Part shown: piece by piece, positions 1 through 5,386 of the stretch
Numbering within the stretch: position 1 is the stretch's first letter
How the letters are laid out: the number at the start of each line of letters is the position of its first letter
DNA from: an uncultured Eubacteriales bacterium
GTDB taxonomy: Bacteria > Bacillota > Clostridia > Lachnospirales > Lachnospiraceae
Assembly: GCA_900557175.1 (NCBI GenBank)
Contig: USSL01000055.1
Span: forward strand, 1 to 9,011
Reading direction: 5' to 3'
Length of the DNA stretch: 9,011 nucleotides
Program-made: the position numbers and the translations under genes
The notes under the pieces: model-generated
What the model was told of the DNA's origin: nothing
The model's database searches: none
Seen by the model: only the letters and a program-made list of their open reading frames with translations

Positions 1-444
1 AAAAATATGATTTTCAGGGACATAAACGGTAACCTCATCCGCCGTCAGTTTATTTAACTCAAGTGTTCCATTTCTCAATTCACAATGACCGTCACCACCG
101 TTCAAGTGTACATAAATGCTGTCATCCTCTGACAAATAGACGTTCAGCGAACCAAAGTCCAGCTCTATATCAAGCGCTTTTACAGACGCTGACGTAAACT
201 TATATGGCATCATATCGTCATCTTCGCCTACATATGCCTGTTCATAAGTCACCACTGCATCAGCCTCCTCATAAACGCTTTCGGTACCGCCGCCCCATAT
301 ATGAATAAACGGATTTCCGAGAAAGCCGTTTGTAATGGCTGACGCACTGCTGCCGCCGAGAACCAGGCCGACAATGCATAAAACAATACCAAAGCTTCCA
401 AAAACAGATGCTACAAGCAGACAAAGCTTCTTTAATTTTTTCAT
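1..444 (-). CDS. DUF4097-like membrane-anchored protein, C-terminus cut by window edge
   Basis: This reading frame is open from an ATG at 444 to the left edge (148 codons, no stop), so the C-terminal part lies outside. Residues about 7-30 form one hydrophobic segment behind an MKKLKK start, a signal peptide or signal anchor. The exported part carries alternating polar/hydrophobic strands such as LDIELDFGSLNVYL followed by an acidic SEDDS turn, the pattern of DUF4097 (putative adhesin) beta-repeat proteins. The ATG overlaps the stop of the upstream HAAS gene by 4 bp (ATGA) and has AAGGAGGGA ahead of it, with GGAGG 8 nt from the start. Known of the family: DUF4097 proteins commonly sit with PadR and DUF1700/HAAS genes; their molecular role is poorly defined. 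The family call is from the strand pattern and the context, and is likely but not certain. Confidence 0.72.
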   Translation of the reverse strand, partial: MKKLKKLCLLVASVFGSFGIVLCIVGLVLGGSSASAITNGFLGNPFIHIWGGGTESVYEEADAVVTYEQAYVGEDDDMMPYKFTSASVKALDIELDFGSLNVYLSEDDSIYVHLNGGDGHCELRNGTLELNKLTADEVTVYVPENHIF

Positions 445-1175
445 ACCCGTTCCCTCCTTCTGCCAAAAATTCTATGCCATAGGCGCACTGTCCAGCGCCA
501 TATTGCCGGGCAGGCTTTTGTCATCACCCATATATCGGCGATTACAAGCAATGCGCCTGCCGCCATCAGCAGAAGACTGACACCGCACGTCATAATGCCG
601 TCCGCCGGCGATGAAAAGCATTGGGAGGCACCATAAACAAACTGAGCCAGCCCGCCAATCAAAAATGCCGCTGTCGTACCGAGCAGAGAAAAAACAATGC
701 CGACAATACAGCCAAATACCGCAAACACAAGTCCGATGACTGTACCGGCAACGGCCAGAAGAATCGGTGATGCAAAAATAATAAGAATGACAATCAGCAC
801 AATCTGTCCGCCCGAAAAGCGCCGGCGTTCTCCCGAAAATTCATTAAACTTTCTTCCGGCTTCGTGCTTCATCTGCTCGAACTTTGCCCGACGGCTTCTA
901 AACTGCCCCGGCGCATCAAAGTACGGCTCACCATAGCCTGTAAAGCCCCGCTCTGAAAACTCCCCCTTCTCGCTGTCCTCAGAAGAAAGTCCTGCCTTAA
1001 TCGAAGCCGCTACAGCTTCCGGCGAACCAAGCTCCATAATAATCTGCTGCTCATTTTCAGGCCCTGCCTCGTCAAAATAATCCTGATAATATTGAAGTGC
1101 CTCTGAACGCTCTGCCTGCGATAAATCTGACAAAAGCTGCGCGAGGCGAAACATAAATTCACTTCGGTTCATCAT
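441..1175 (-). CDS. HAAS/DUF1700 domain membrane protein
   Basis: A 244-residue protein. Residues 1-62 match the HAAS (DUF1700) signalling domain: MNRSEFMFRLAQLLSDLSQAE, then the YYQDYFDEA helix and the ELGSPEAVAASIK element. A polar linker (about 63-121) follows, then a glycine-rich hydrophobic block (about 124-182) that probably holds two or three membrane helices, another helix at about 193-215, and a cationic tail ending in GRRRERV. In PadR-linked operons this family is thought to act as a membrane partner in envelope sensing; the exact reaction is unknown. The first ATG (1175) overlaps the padR stop as ATGA, and a second ATG follows at 1172. GGAGGG lies 5 nt from the first and 8 nt from the second, so the second may be the true start (243 residues). 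The stop overlaps the start of the DUF4097-like gene, so all three genes are probably translationally coupled. Confidence 0.88.
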   Translation of the reverse strand: MMNRSEFMFRLAQLLSDLSQAERSEALQYYQDYFDEAGPENEQQIIMELGSPEAVAASIKAGLSSEDSEKGEFSERGFTGYGEPYFDAPGQFRSRRAKFEQMKHEAGRKFNEFSGERRRFSGGQIVLIVILIIFASPILLAVAGTVIGLVFAVFGCIVGIVFSLLGTTAAFLIGGLAQFVYGASQCFSSPADGIMTCGVSLLLMAAGALLVIADIWVMTKACPAIWRWTVRLWHRIFGRRRERV

Positions 1176-1492
1176 TTACGCCCTCCATCGAAAATCTGTG
1201 TAATCTTGGATGCATATATAATCCATTCGGACTTATATAAATTAAGCTGCACCCGTCCTTTTTCCGTCACCTTGTAATATCTCCGGTTTCTGCCGTCAAA
1301 CTGGACATCATACGTGCTCAGGCAACCGTCTTTTTGCAGACGCCTCAGCACCGGGTAAAGCGTCGATTCGGAAACCTCTATGGCCTTTCGCACGTCCTGT
1401 GTAATCTTATAGCCATATGTGCCCTGATCCTCTTTTGACACAACCGCCAGGACGATAGCATCCAAAAGCGCCGCACCTGTATTGAAAACCAT
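1172..1492 (-). CDS. PadR family transcriptional regulator
   Basis: A 106-residue protein with the compact PadR layout. An N-terminal helix (ALLDAIVLAVVSKED) leads into GTYGYKITQDV, the recognition region SESTLYPVLRRLQKDGCL, and the wing (DGRNRRYYKVTEKGR), followed by a short C-terminal dimerisation helix. The length is typical of the small PadR-s2 group. PadR proteins are usually dimeric repressors released by a small ligand or by stress; this one probably controls its own operon, because a perfect inverted repeat (1544-1564) lies in its promoter region. AGGTG stands 5 nt before the ATG. The gene is first of three, and its stop overlaps the start of the HAAS gene by 4 bp. The inducer cannot be told from sequence. 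Confidence 0.93.
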   Translation of the reverse strand: MVFNTGAALLDAIVLAVVSKEDQGTYGYKITQDVRKAIEVSESTLYPVLRRLQKDGCLSTYDVQFDGRNRRYYKVTEKGRVQLNLYKSEWIIYASKITQIFDGGRK

Positions 1493-1543
1493 ATCCTCAC
1501 CTTTTCCCCTTTCATTTATAAATACAATATTATTTTCTCTTTA

Positions 1544-1564
1544 ATACTATATATCATATAGTAT
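1544..1564. promoter_or_regulatory. Palindromic operator candidate for the PadR regulator
   Basis: Perfect inverted repeat with 9-bp arms, ATACTATAT and ATATAGTAT, around a 3-bp centre. It overlaps the proposed -10 of the padR promoter and lies 52 bp before the start codon. The size and AT-rich symmetry suit a PadR dimer, and the position suits autorepression. The binding protein is inferred from location only. Confidence 0.65.
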
Positions 1565-1600
1565 ACGATTGATTATAATATGTCAAGCGCTTTATATAAA
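1558..1600 (-). promoter_or_regulatory. Candidate promoter(s) of the padR operon
   Basis: Two overlapping sigma-A-like arrangements read toward padR. The first is a perfect TTGACA (1586-1581) with 17 nt to TACTAT (1563-1558), or 15 nt to TATACT (1565-1560). The second is TTTATA (1600-1595) with 17 nt to a perfect TATAAT (1577-1572). Either leaves a leader of roughly 50-75 nt before the padR start. The operator-like palindrome overlaps the -10 of the first, and starts close to the expected +1 of the second. Confidence 0.6.
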
Positions 1601-1631
1601 AATTTTTAAATCATAAACTTTTTTCCTATAA

Positions 1632-1667
1632 CCTGAAACAGGCGCAGTGCAAAAGCACCGCGCCTGT
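1632..1667 (-). terminator. Terminator hairpin of the aldolase gene
   Basis: The arms are ACAGGCGC-N-GTGC and its partner around an AAAA/TTTT loop, at 1638-1650 and 1655-1667, 24 bp after the aldolase stop. On the minus strand the single imperfect position becomes a G-U pair, giving a continuous 13-bp stem, while on the plus strand it is an A-C mismatch. That polarity favours termination of the minus-strand gene. The U-tract after the stem is short (UUU), so termination may be incomplete. Confidence 0.7.
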
Positions 1668-1690
1668 CTAATCCATACTTTATTTTATTT

Positions 1691-2704
1691 TTACAGCCAT
1701 GCCACATGCTCTGTCTTTGTCGCCCAGCTTGTGCAAAAACGGATAGAGCTGTGTGTCTCGTCAATTCTCTGATCTTCCTCATAGCCGTACTTTTCGCCGA
1801 TTTTCTTTATGAGGCTATCTTCTAAAATCGGAAACTGCTGATTTGTCGGGCTCTCAATCACAAACGGAATATGCTTGTCTTCAAAAACCTTCTTTATGCG
1901 CATCGCCTGAGTAATGGCATGCTTACATATATCAAAATATAAATTATTTTCAAAAAGCATCTCAAACTGAATACCTAAAAGACGGCCTTTGGCAAGCATA
2001 CCGCCACGCTGCTTTAACATAAATCTGAAATCCTTTTTAAGGGCATCATTTCTTATAACGACAGCCTCACCAAACAGTGCACCGCACTTTGTACCGCCGA
2101 TATAGAAAACATCGCACAGCCTGTGGATATCTGGAAGTGTTAAATCGTTTTCCTCAGACATAAGACCGTAACCTAAACGGGCGCCGTCAAGGAATAAGTA
2201 CAGCCCGTCCTCATGGCAGACTTTACTGATTGCCTCAAGTTCAGCCTTTGTATACAATGTGCCGTATTCTGTCGGATTTGAAATATAAACCATCTTCGGC
2301 ATTACAATATGCTCGTAGCTCTCATTTGTCTTATGCCATAAATAATAATCATGGATCTGGGCTGCAGACAATTTTCCGTTTTCTGACGGCAGGCCGATAA
2401 CCTTATGCCCCGTCGATTCAATAGCGCCTGTTTCGTGACAGTTAATGTGTCCGCTGACTGCCGTCACAACACCCTGATACGGACGGAGTGCAGCCGCAAT
2501 AATTGTTGTATTTGTCTGTGTGCCGCCTACAAGAAAATGAACATCTGCATTGTCATCGCCAACAGTCTTTTTGATCAATGCCCTTGCATTGGCGCAGTGC
2601 GGATCCTCCCCGTAACCGACTGTCTGTTCCATATTTGTTGCCATCATCCGCTCCATGATCGCCGGATGGGCGCCCTCATGATAGTCGCAATTAAAAAGTA
2701 CCAT
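1691..2704 (-). CDS. Low-specificity L-threonine aldolase / beta-eliminating lyase family PLP enzyme
   Basis: A 337-residue fold-type I PLP enzyme, full length for threonine aldolases. Such enzymes cleave L-threonine or L-allo-threonine to glycine and acetaldehyde in the cytosol. Visible landmarks are the N-terminal NCDYHEGAHP, the phosphate-binding GGTQTN (60-65), the ring-stacking His90 in INCHETGA, the cofactor-binding DGAR (173-176) and the PLP lysine Lys206 in YIGGTKCGAL. GGGAG lies 8 nt before the ATG at 2704; another ATG at 2709 is out of frame. It follows efp on the same strand but is separated by a hairpin terminator, and I found no convincing promoter of its own, so it may depend on readthrough. 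The substrate (threonine, phenylserine or another beta-hydroxy amino acid) cannot be fixed from sequence, so the symbol ltaE is withheld. Confidence 0.9.
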   Translation of the reverse strand: MVLFNCDYHEGAHPAIMERMMATNMEQTVGYGEDPHCANARALIKKTVGDDNADVHFLVGGTQTNTTIIAAALRPYQGVVTAVSGHINCHETGAIESTGHKVIGLPSENGKLSAAQIHDYYLWHKTNESYEHIVMPKMVYISNPTEYGTLYTKAELEAISKVCHEDGLYLFLDGARLGYGLMSEENDLTLPDIHRLCDVFYIGGTKCGALFGEAVVIRNDALKKDFRFMLKQRGGMLAKGRLLGIQFEMLFENNLYFDICKHAITQAMRIKKVFEDKHIPFVIESPTNQQFPILEDSLIKKIGEKYGYEEDQRIDETHSSIRFCTSWATKTEHVAWL

Positions 2705-2721
2705 CTCATCTTCTCCCTTTT

Positions 2722-2755
2722 AATATATTTTAAAAGCCCCGAAGTTTCGGGGCTT
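2722..2755 (-). terminator. Rho-independent terminator after efp
   Basis: A 9-bp stem, AAGCCCCGA paired with TCGGGGCTT (2734-2742 with 2747-2755) around a 4-nt loop. On the minus strand it is followed by TT and an AT-rich run. It lies 50 bp after the efp stop and 30 bp before the aldolase start. Confidence 0.85.
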
Positions 2756-2804
2756 AAATGGCATCCTTCTTTCCCATACCGGGACATTTAAAGACATGCA
2801 CACA

Positions 2805-3362
2805 TTATACACGAGATAAATATTCACCTGTTCTTGTATCAATCTTGATTGTATCACCGGACTCAACGAACAGAGGAACGTTGACCTGAGCGCCTGTCTC
2901 TACAGTTGCAGGCTTTGTTGCGCCTGTTGCAGTATCACCCTTAAAGCCCGGCTCTGTATCTGTGATCACAAGCTCAACAAATAACGGTGGCTCTACTGAG
3001 AATACTTCACCATTGTGTGAAAGCATCTTCACCATCTCATTTTCTTTAACAAACTTTAATGCATCGCCGATAGCTTCTTCGTTTAACGCGATCTGGTCGT
3101 ATGTCTCAACGTCCATAAAGTGATATAACTCACCGTCGCTGTATAAATACTGCATATCTGCTCTGTCGATATGTGCCTGAGGACACTTCTCTGTAGGTCT
3201 GAAAGTTTTCTCTACAACGCCGCCGTTTTTAATATTTCTCAATTTTGTACGAACGAAAGCAGCACCTTTACCCGGTTTTACATGCTGAAATTCAACAACC
3301 TGATAAACATTTCCTTCGTATTCGATTGTTAAGCCATTTCTAAAATCTCCTGCTGATACCAT
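2805..3362 (-). CDS. efp: Translation elongation factor P
   Basis: A 185-residue protein, the normal length for EF-P, which binds between the P and E sites and relieves ribosome stalling at consecutive prolines. All three beta-barrel domains are present: the KOW-like N-terminal domain (about 1-64, starting [15 protein letters not shown]), the central OB domain (about 68-125) and the C-terminal OB domain ending [17 protein letters not shown]. The tip loop reads [10 protein letters not shown] with Lys32 in the position modified in other bacteria (5-aminopentanol in Bacillus subtilis, beta-lysine in E. coli). No modification gene is seen here. The start is secure: AAGGAGGT lies 8 nt before the ATG. 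It has its own strong promoter just upstream but may also receive transcripts from aroD-aroK-yqeG, since no terminator separates them. Confidence 0.98.
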   Translation of the reverse strand: MVSAGDFRNGLTIEYEGNVYQVVEFQHVKPGKGAAFVRTKLRNIKNGGVVEKTFRPTEKCPQAHIDRADMQYLYSDGELYHFMDVETYDQIALNEEAIGDALKFVKENEMVKMLSHNGEVFSVEPPLFVELVITDTEPGFKGDTATGATKPATVETGAQVNVPLFVESGDTIKIDTRTGEYLSRV

Positions 3363-3395
3363 AAAATGGAACCTCCTTAATTATTAACTTCTTCT

Positions 3396-3424
3396 AGTAT
3401 AAATAATAAACAGACTTTTTTCAA
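3396..3424 (-). promoter_or_regulatory. efp promoter
   Basis: TTGAAA (3424-3419), a 17-nt spacer and TATACT (3401-3396): each hexamer is one base off consensus with ideal spacing. The -35 hexamer overlaps the stop codon of the upstream phosphatase gene (3421-3423). The expected start of transcription gives a leader of about 25-30 nt holding AAGGAGGT. Confidence 0.82.
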
Positions 3425-3921
3425 CTGTTTTTTTGCTTCTTGTAGAAATAAAGCACGATTTTTTCCAGTTTTCTCTTAAAAACAATCTGTATCTCCTCTT
3501 TTGGGTGTATTGGCAACACTAAAATATTACGGATACCTGTCCGTTTTGCCCCATATACGTCTGTAAAAAGCTGATCCCCGATAAAGACGGTATTCGTCTT
3601 ATTTGTGCCCATCAGCTTCATCGCCTGCTCATAACCTGTCCGTGACGGCTTGTGGGCATTGTAAATGTAATTGACATTAATATTTTTATTAAACATCAAA
3701 ACTCTTGCTTCTTTGTTGTTTGAAATCAGACAGCAGTTAAAACCAATCGCCTTAAGCCGCGCAAAAAGTGCTTCCGCCCGTGCATCTGCCGGCGCGCCGT
3801 GAGCCACAAGCGTATTATCAATATCAAATAAAAGCCCCCTGATTCCCTGCGCATAAAGCGCTTCAAAATCTATGTCATAGGTCGATTTTGCTGTCGCATC
3901 CGGAAAAAATCTACTAAACAT
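3421..3921 (-). CDS. yqeG: YqeG family HAD-type phosphatase
   Basis: A 166-residue protein of the HAD IIIA group. HAD motif I is DIDNT with Asp33 and Asp35 (nucleophile and acid/base), motif II is Ser67 in LISNN, motif III is Lys91 in HKPS, and motif IV is GDQLFTD with Asp116 and Asp121. There is only a small cap, as in the YqeG/PGP-phosphatase-like family. The mitochondrial relative Gep4 dephosphorylates phosphatidylglycerolphosphate; whether bacterial YqeG does is not settled. The longest frame begins with GTG at 3924, but GGAGG is only 3 nt from it and 6 nt from ATG 3921, so I chose the ATG. The gene overlaps the end of aroK by 8 bp and ends inside the efp promoter. In Bacillus yqeG is also close to aroE, so the neighbourhood looks ancestral. 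Confidence 0.92.
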   Translation of the reverse strand: MFSRFFPDATAKSTYDIDFEALYAQGIRGLLFDIDNTLVAHGAPADARAEALFARLKAIGFNCCLISNNKEARVLMFNKNINVNYIYNAHKPSRTGYEQAMKLMGTNKTNTVFIGDQLFTDVYGAKRTGIRNILVLPIHPKEEIQIVFKRKLEKIVLYFYKKQKNS

Positions 3922-4474
3922 CACATTCCTCCAGCCGCATCAGTGATTCCGCGATCTCCAGACATATGTCCTCAATGCTTCTTTTGTCTGTCGCCACAAT
4001 AATGTCTGCCGCCTGCTCATAGGCTCTGCGCCGTTTTTCCATCAGAGCGCCAATAAAATCAACATCTTTATGACCGTTTAAAATCGGACGGTCGTCACTG
4101 TCCTTCACGCGCTCCAAAATTGTTTCTGCCGTCGCCGTCAAAAGTACAATACGGCTGTTTTTTTTCAAAAGGGCTACATTTTCATCGCGGAGCACCGTAC
4201 CGCCGCCGCACGAGATAATCCGTCCGTTCTCGCATGACAATTCTTTTAAAAGCGCCGTTTCTTTTGCACTGAAATAGGCTTCCCCGAATTTTGCAAAAAT
4301 TTCATTAATCGTCATTCCTTCGCGCTCTGCAATGAGCGCATCCATTTCCACCGGTTTCATGTCAAACATACGGCTCATCATTTTTGCTGCCGTACTTTTT
4401 CCCGCTCCCATAAAACCAGTCAGCGCCACATTATGTGTTTTTAAATAATTTTTCATCCATTCTGTTTTTTCCAT
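3914..4474 (-). CDS. aroK: Shikimate kinase, with one substrate-binding residue changed
   Basis: A 186-residue protein that phosphorylates shikimate with ATP, the step before EPSP synthase. Walker A is GFMGAGKST (20-28), the shikimate-binding Asp is Asp45 in PVEMDALI, the GGG loop is at 90-92, the lid is DDRPIL (Arg129), and the shikimate-binding Arg is in KRRRAYEQAAD (148-150). Aligning by count with Mycobacterium tuberculosis shikimate kinase (K15, D34, R58, G80 against K26, D45, residue 69, G91) puts Ser69 where a conserved shikimate-binding Arg is expected (GEAYFSAKE rather than GExxFRxxE). The frame is open further upstream to 4570, but AGGTG lies 8 nt before ATG 4474, and the longer start would add 32 unusual residues inside aroD. 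It overlaps aroD by 44 bp and yqeG by 8 bp. Confidence 0.92.
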   Translation of the reverse strand: MEKTEWMKNYLKTHNVALTGFMGAGKSTAAKMMSRMFDMKPVEMDALIAEREGMTINEIFAKFGEAYFSAKETALLKELSCENGRIISCGGGTVLRDENVALLKKNSRIVLLTATAETILERVKDSDDRPILNGHKDVDFIGALMEKRRRAYEQAADIIVATDKRSIEDICLEIAESLMRLEECDV

Positions 4475-5234
4475 CACACATACACCTCTTTTCATCAAAA
4501 AGCGACAATATGTCATATAATTTCTTTGCGTCAATCTGCCCCGGCGCCGAAAGCTGTCCCGCTGTGCCAAAAGTGATTGATGAACCGAACTGCTGACCGC
4601 AAAGCCGGCTTATAAGACCGACGCGTCCCATAGCCATCGTGACAACCGGACAGTCAAGCTGTGCAGACGCACACATCGTTGCGTGAAGCAGTCGAAGCAC
4701 ATCATCGCCGTCTTTCGGCATCACTGCAACTTTTGCAATATCCGCGCCAAGTGCTGCCATAGCCTTCAGCCGTCCGGTTATCACAGCTTCCTCTGGTGTT
4801 TTTAAAAAATCGTGATTTGAAAGCACTGTCACAATGCGGGCCGCCTTTGCCGCCGCAATGACCGGCGCTATATCGCCCGCCTCAAGTTCAATATCAATCA
4901 TATCTGCCATCCTGCTGTCAATGACTGTTTCCAAAAACTGAAAATAAGACTGTATCTCCGCCTCGCGGCAGCCTCCCTCAGCCTTTGTCCTGAAAGTCAC
5001 AAGCAGCGGCATATTTTCAAAAACAGAGCGCAGCTTTCTAAGAACAGCACACACTGCTGTTTTGTCAAAAACATCATCAAAGGCATCTGCCCTCCATTCA
5101 GCAATGCTGACGCCCTCTTTTGCCTTGACGGCCTTCGCCGCCTCATAAATCTCTGTCTTCGTTTTTCCCATCATCGGCGCACATATTTTAGGCATGCCCT
5201 CACCGATGACGATATCTCTTACTTTAACTGCCAT
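4431..5234 (-). CDS. aroD: Type I 3-dehydroquinate dehydratase
   Basis: A 267-residue type I (Schiff-base) enzyme converting 3-dehydroquinate to 3-dehydroshikimate. Seen are the N-terminal KICAPMMGKT, the substrate-binding IAEWRADAF (Glu46, Arg48), catalytic His141 in LSNHDF, Schiff-base Lys168 in ADIAKVAVMP, and SRLCGQQFGSSITF (Arg210) with SAPGQ (229-233). His141 and Lys168 match His143 and Lys170 of the Salmonella enzyme by count. ATG 5234 has AAAGGA 5 nt upstream; the frame is open to a GTG at 5333, but that start would lie inside the divergent promoter region. The enzyme is about 15-20 residues longer than usual at the C-terminus: after LYDILSLF comes a polar, cysteine-bearing tail encoded partly by the start of aroK. 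First gene of an aroD-aroK-yqeG operon. Confidence 0.95.
   Translation of the reverse strand: MAVKVRDIVIGEGMPKICAPMMGKTKTEIYEAAKAVKAKEGVSIAEWRADAFDDVFDKTAVCAVLRKLRSVFENMPLLVTFRTKAEGGCREAEIQSYFQFLETVIDSRMADMIDIELEAGDIAPVIAAAKAARIVTVLSNHDFLKTPEEAVITGRLKAMAALGADIAKVAVMPKDGDDVLRLLHATMCASAQLDCPVVTMAMGRVGLISRLCGQQFGSSITFGTAGQLSAPGQIDAKKLYDILSLFDEKRCMCDGKNRMDEKLFKNT
4474..4489 (-). promoter_or_regulatory. Ribosome binding site that fixes the aroK start
   Basis: AGAGGTG at 4489-4483 lies 8 nt before the ATG at 4474. It is inside the aroD coding region, so aroK translation is probably initiated internally and coupled to passage of ribosomes finishing aroD. Confidence 0.7.
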
Positions 5235-5271
5235 AAAAATCCTTTCTGTCGCACTTTTTTCCTGCAAGCTT

Positions 5272-5300
5272 ATTATATACCGATGTCCGGCGATAAACAA
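5272..5300 (-). promoter_or_regulatory. aroD-aroK-yqeG promoter
   Basis: A perfect TATAAT (5277-5272) with TTGTTT (5300-5295) 17 nt upstream, giving a leader of about 30 nt before the AAAGGA of aroD. It is back to back with the aroE promoter. Confidence 0.68.
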
Positions 5301-5317
5301 GAGATTTTCTGACTCTA

Positions 5318-5349
5318 TTGACAGCGCTGTCACTTTAGTATAGTATAGT
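5318..5349 (+). promoter_or_regulatory. aroE promoter
   Basis: A perfect TTGACA (5318-5323) followed after 17 nt by TAGTAT (5341-5346). Overlapping TATAGT hexamers at 5339-5344 and 5344-5349 offer alternatives with 15- and 20-nt spacing. The -35 lies inside a 14-bp palindrome. Confidence 0.65.
5319..5332. promoter_or_regulatory. 14-bp perfect palindrome over the aroE -35 box
   Basis: TGACAGC followed directly by its reverse complement GCTGTCA, with no spacer. It covers five bases of the -35 of aroE and lies about 20 bp behind the aroD -35, so one bound protein could affect both divergent promoters. The regulator is unknown; no regulator gene lies beside it. Confidence 0.5.
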
Positions 5350-5386
5350 CATAAAATATAGACATCTACGCTTTGGAGGAATAAGT

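Larger units (their letters stand above)
1493..1690. other. Intergenic region with padR promoter, operator and aldolase terminator
   Basis: A 198-bp AT-rich gap between two minus-strand genes. It holds, in the direction of transcription, the aldolase terminator, the padR promoter candidates, the palindrome and the padR ribosome site. I see no small ORF or RNA gene in it. Confidence 0.7.

Noticed and set aside
335..580. Plus-strand frame of 81 codons, and a minus-strand frame of 65 codons at 269-466.
   Set aside because: Both are out-of-frame shadows of the HAAS and DUF4097-like genes, with no ribosome site or recognisable domain.
2405..2791. Plus-strand frame of 128 codons antisense to the aldolase gene.
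   Set aside because: It runs opposite to conserved aldolase motifs and through the efp terminator; the composition is not protein-like.
4464..4476. A slippery-looking GGAAAAAAC in the aroD frame as a site for programmed -1 frameshifting into aroK.
   Set aside because: The heptamer is in the right phase for a -1 shift, but aroK lies in the +1 frame relative to aroD, so a -1 shift would not produce a fusion.
4475..4570. An N-terminal extension of 32 residues on aroK, starting at 4570.
   Set aside because: The residues do not resemble a shikimate kinase N-terminus, they lie within aroD's conserved SRLCGQQFG region, and a well-spaced AGGTG supports ATG 4474.
5235..5333. An N-terminal extension of 33 residues on aroD, starting at a GTG at 5333.
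   Set aside because: It would be encoded across the aroD -10 and the palindrome; the family's N-terminus fits ATG 5234, which has AAAGGA 5 nt upstream.
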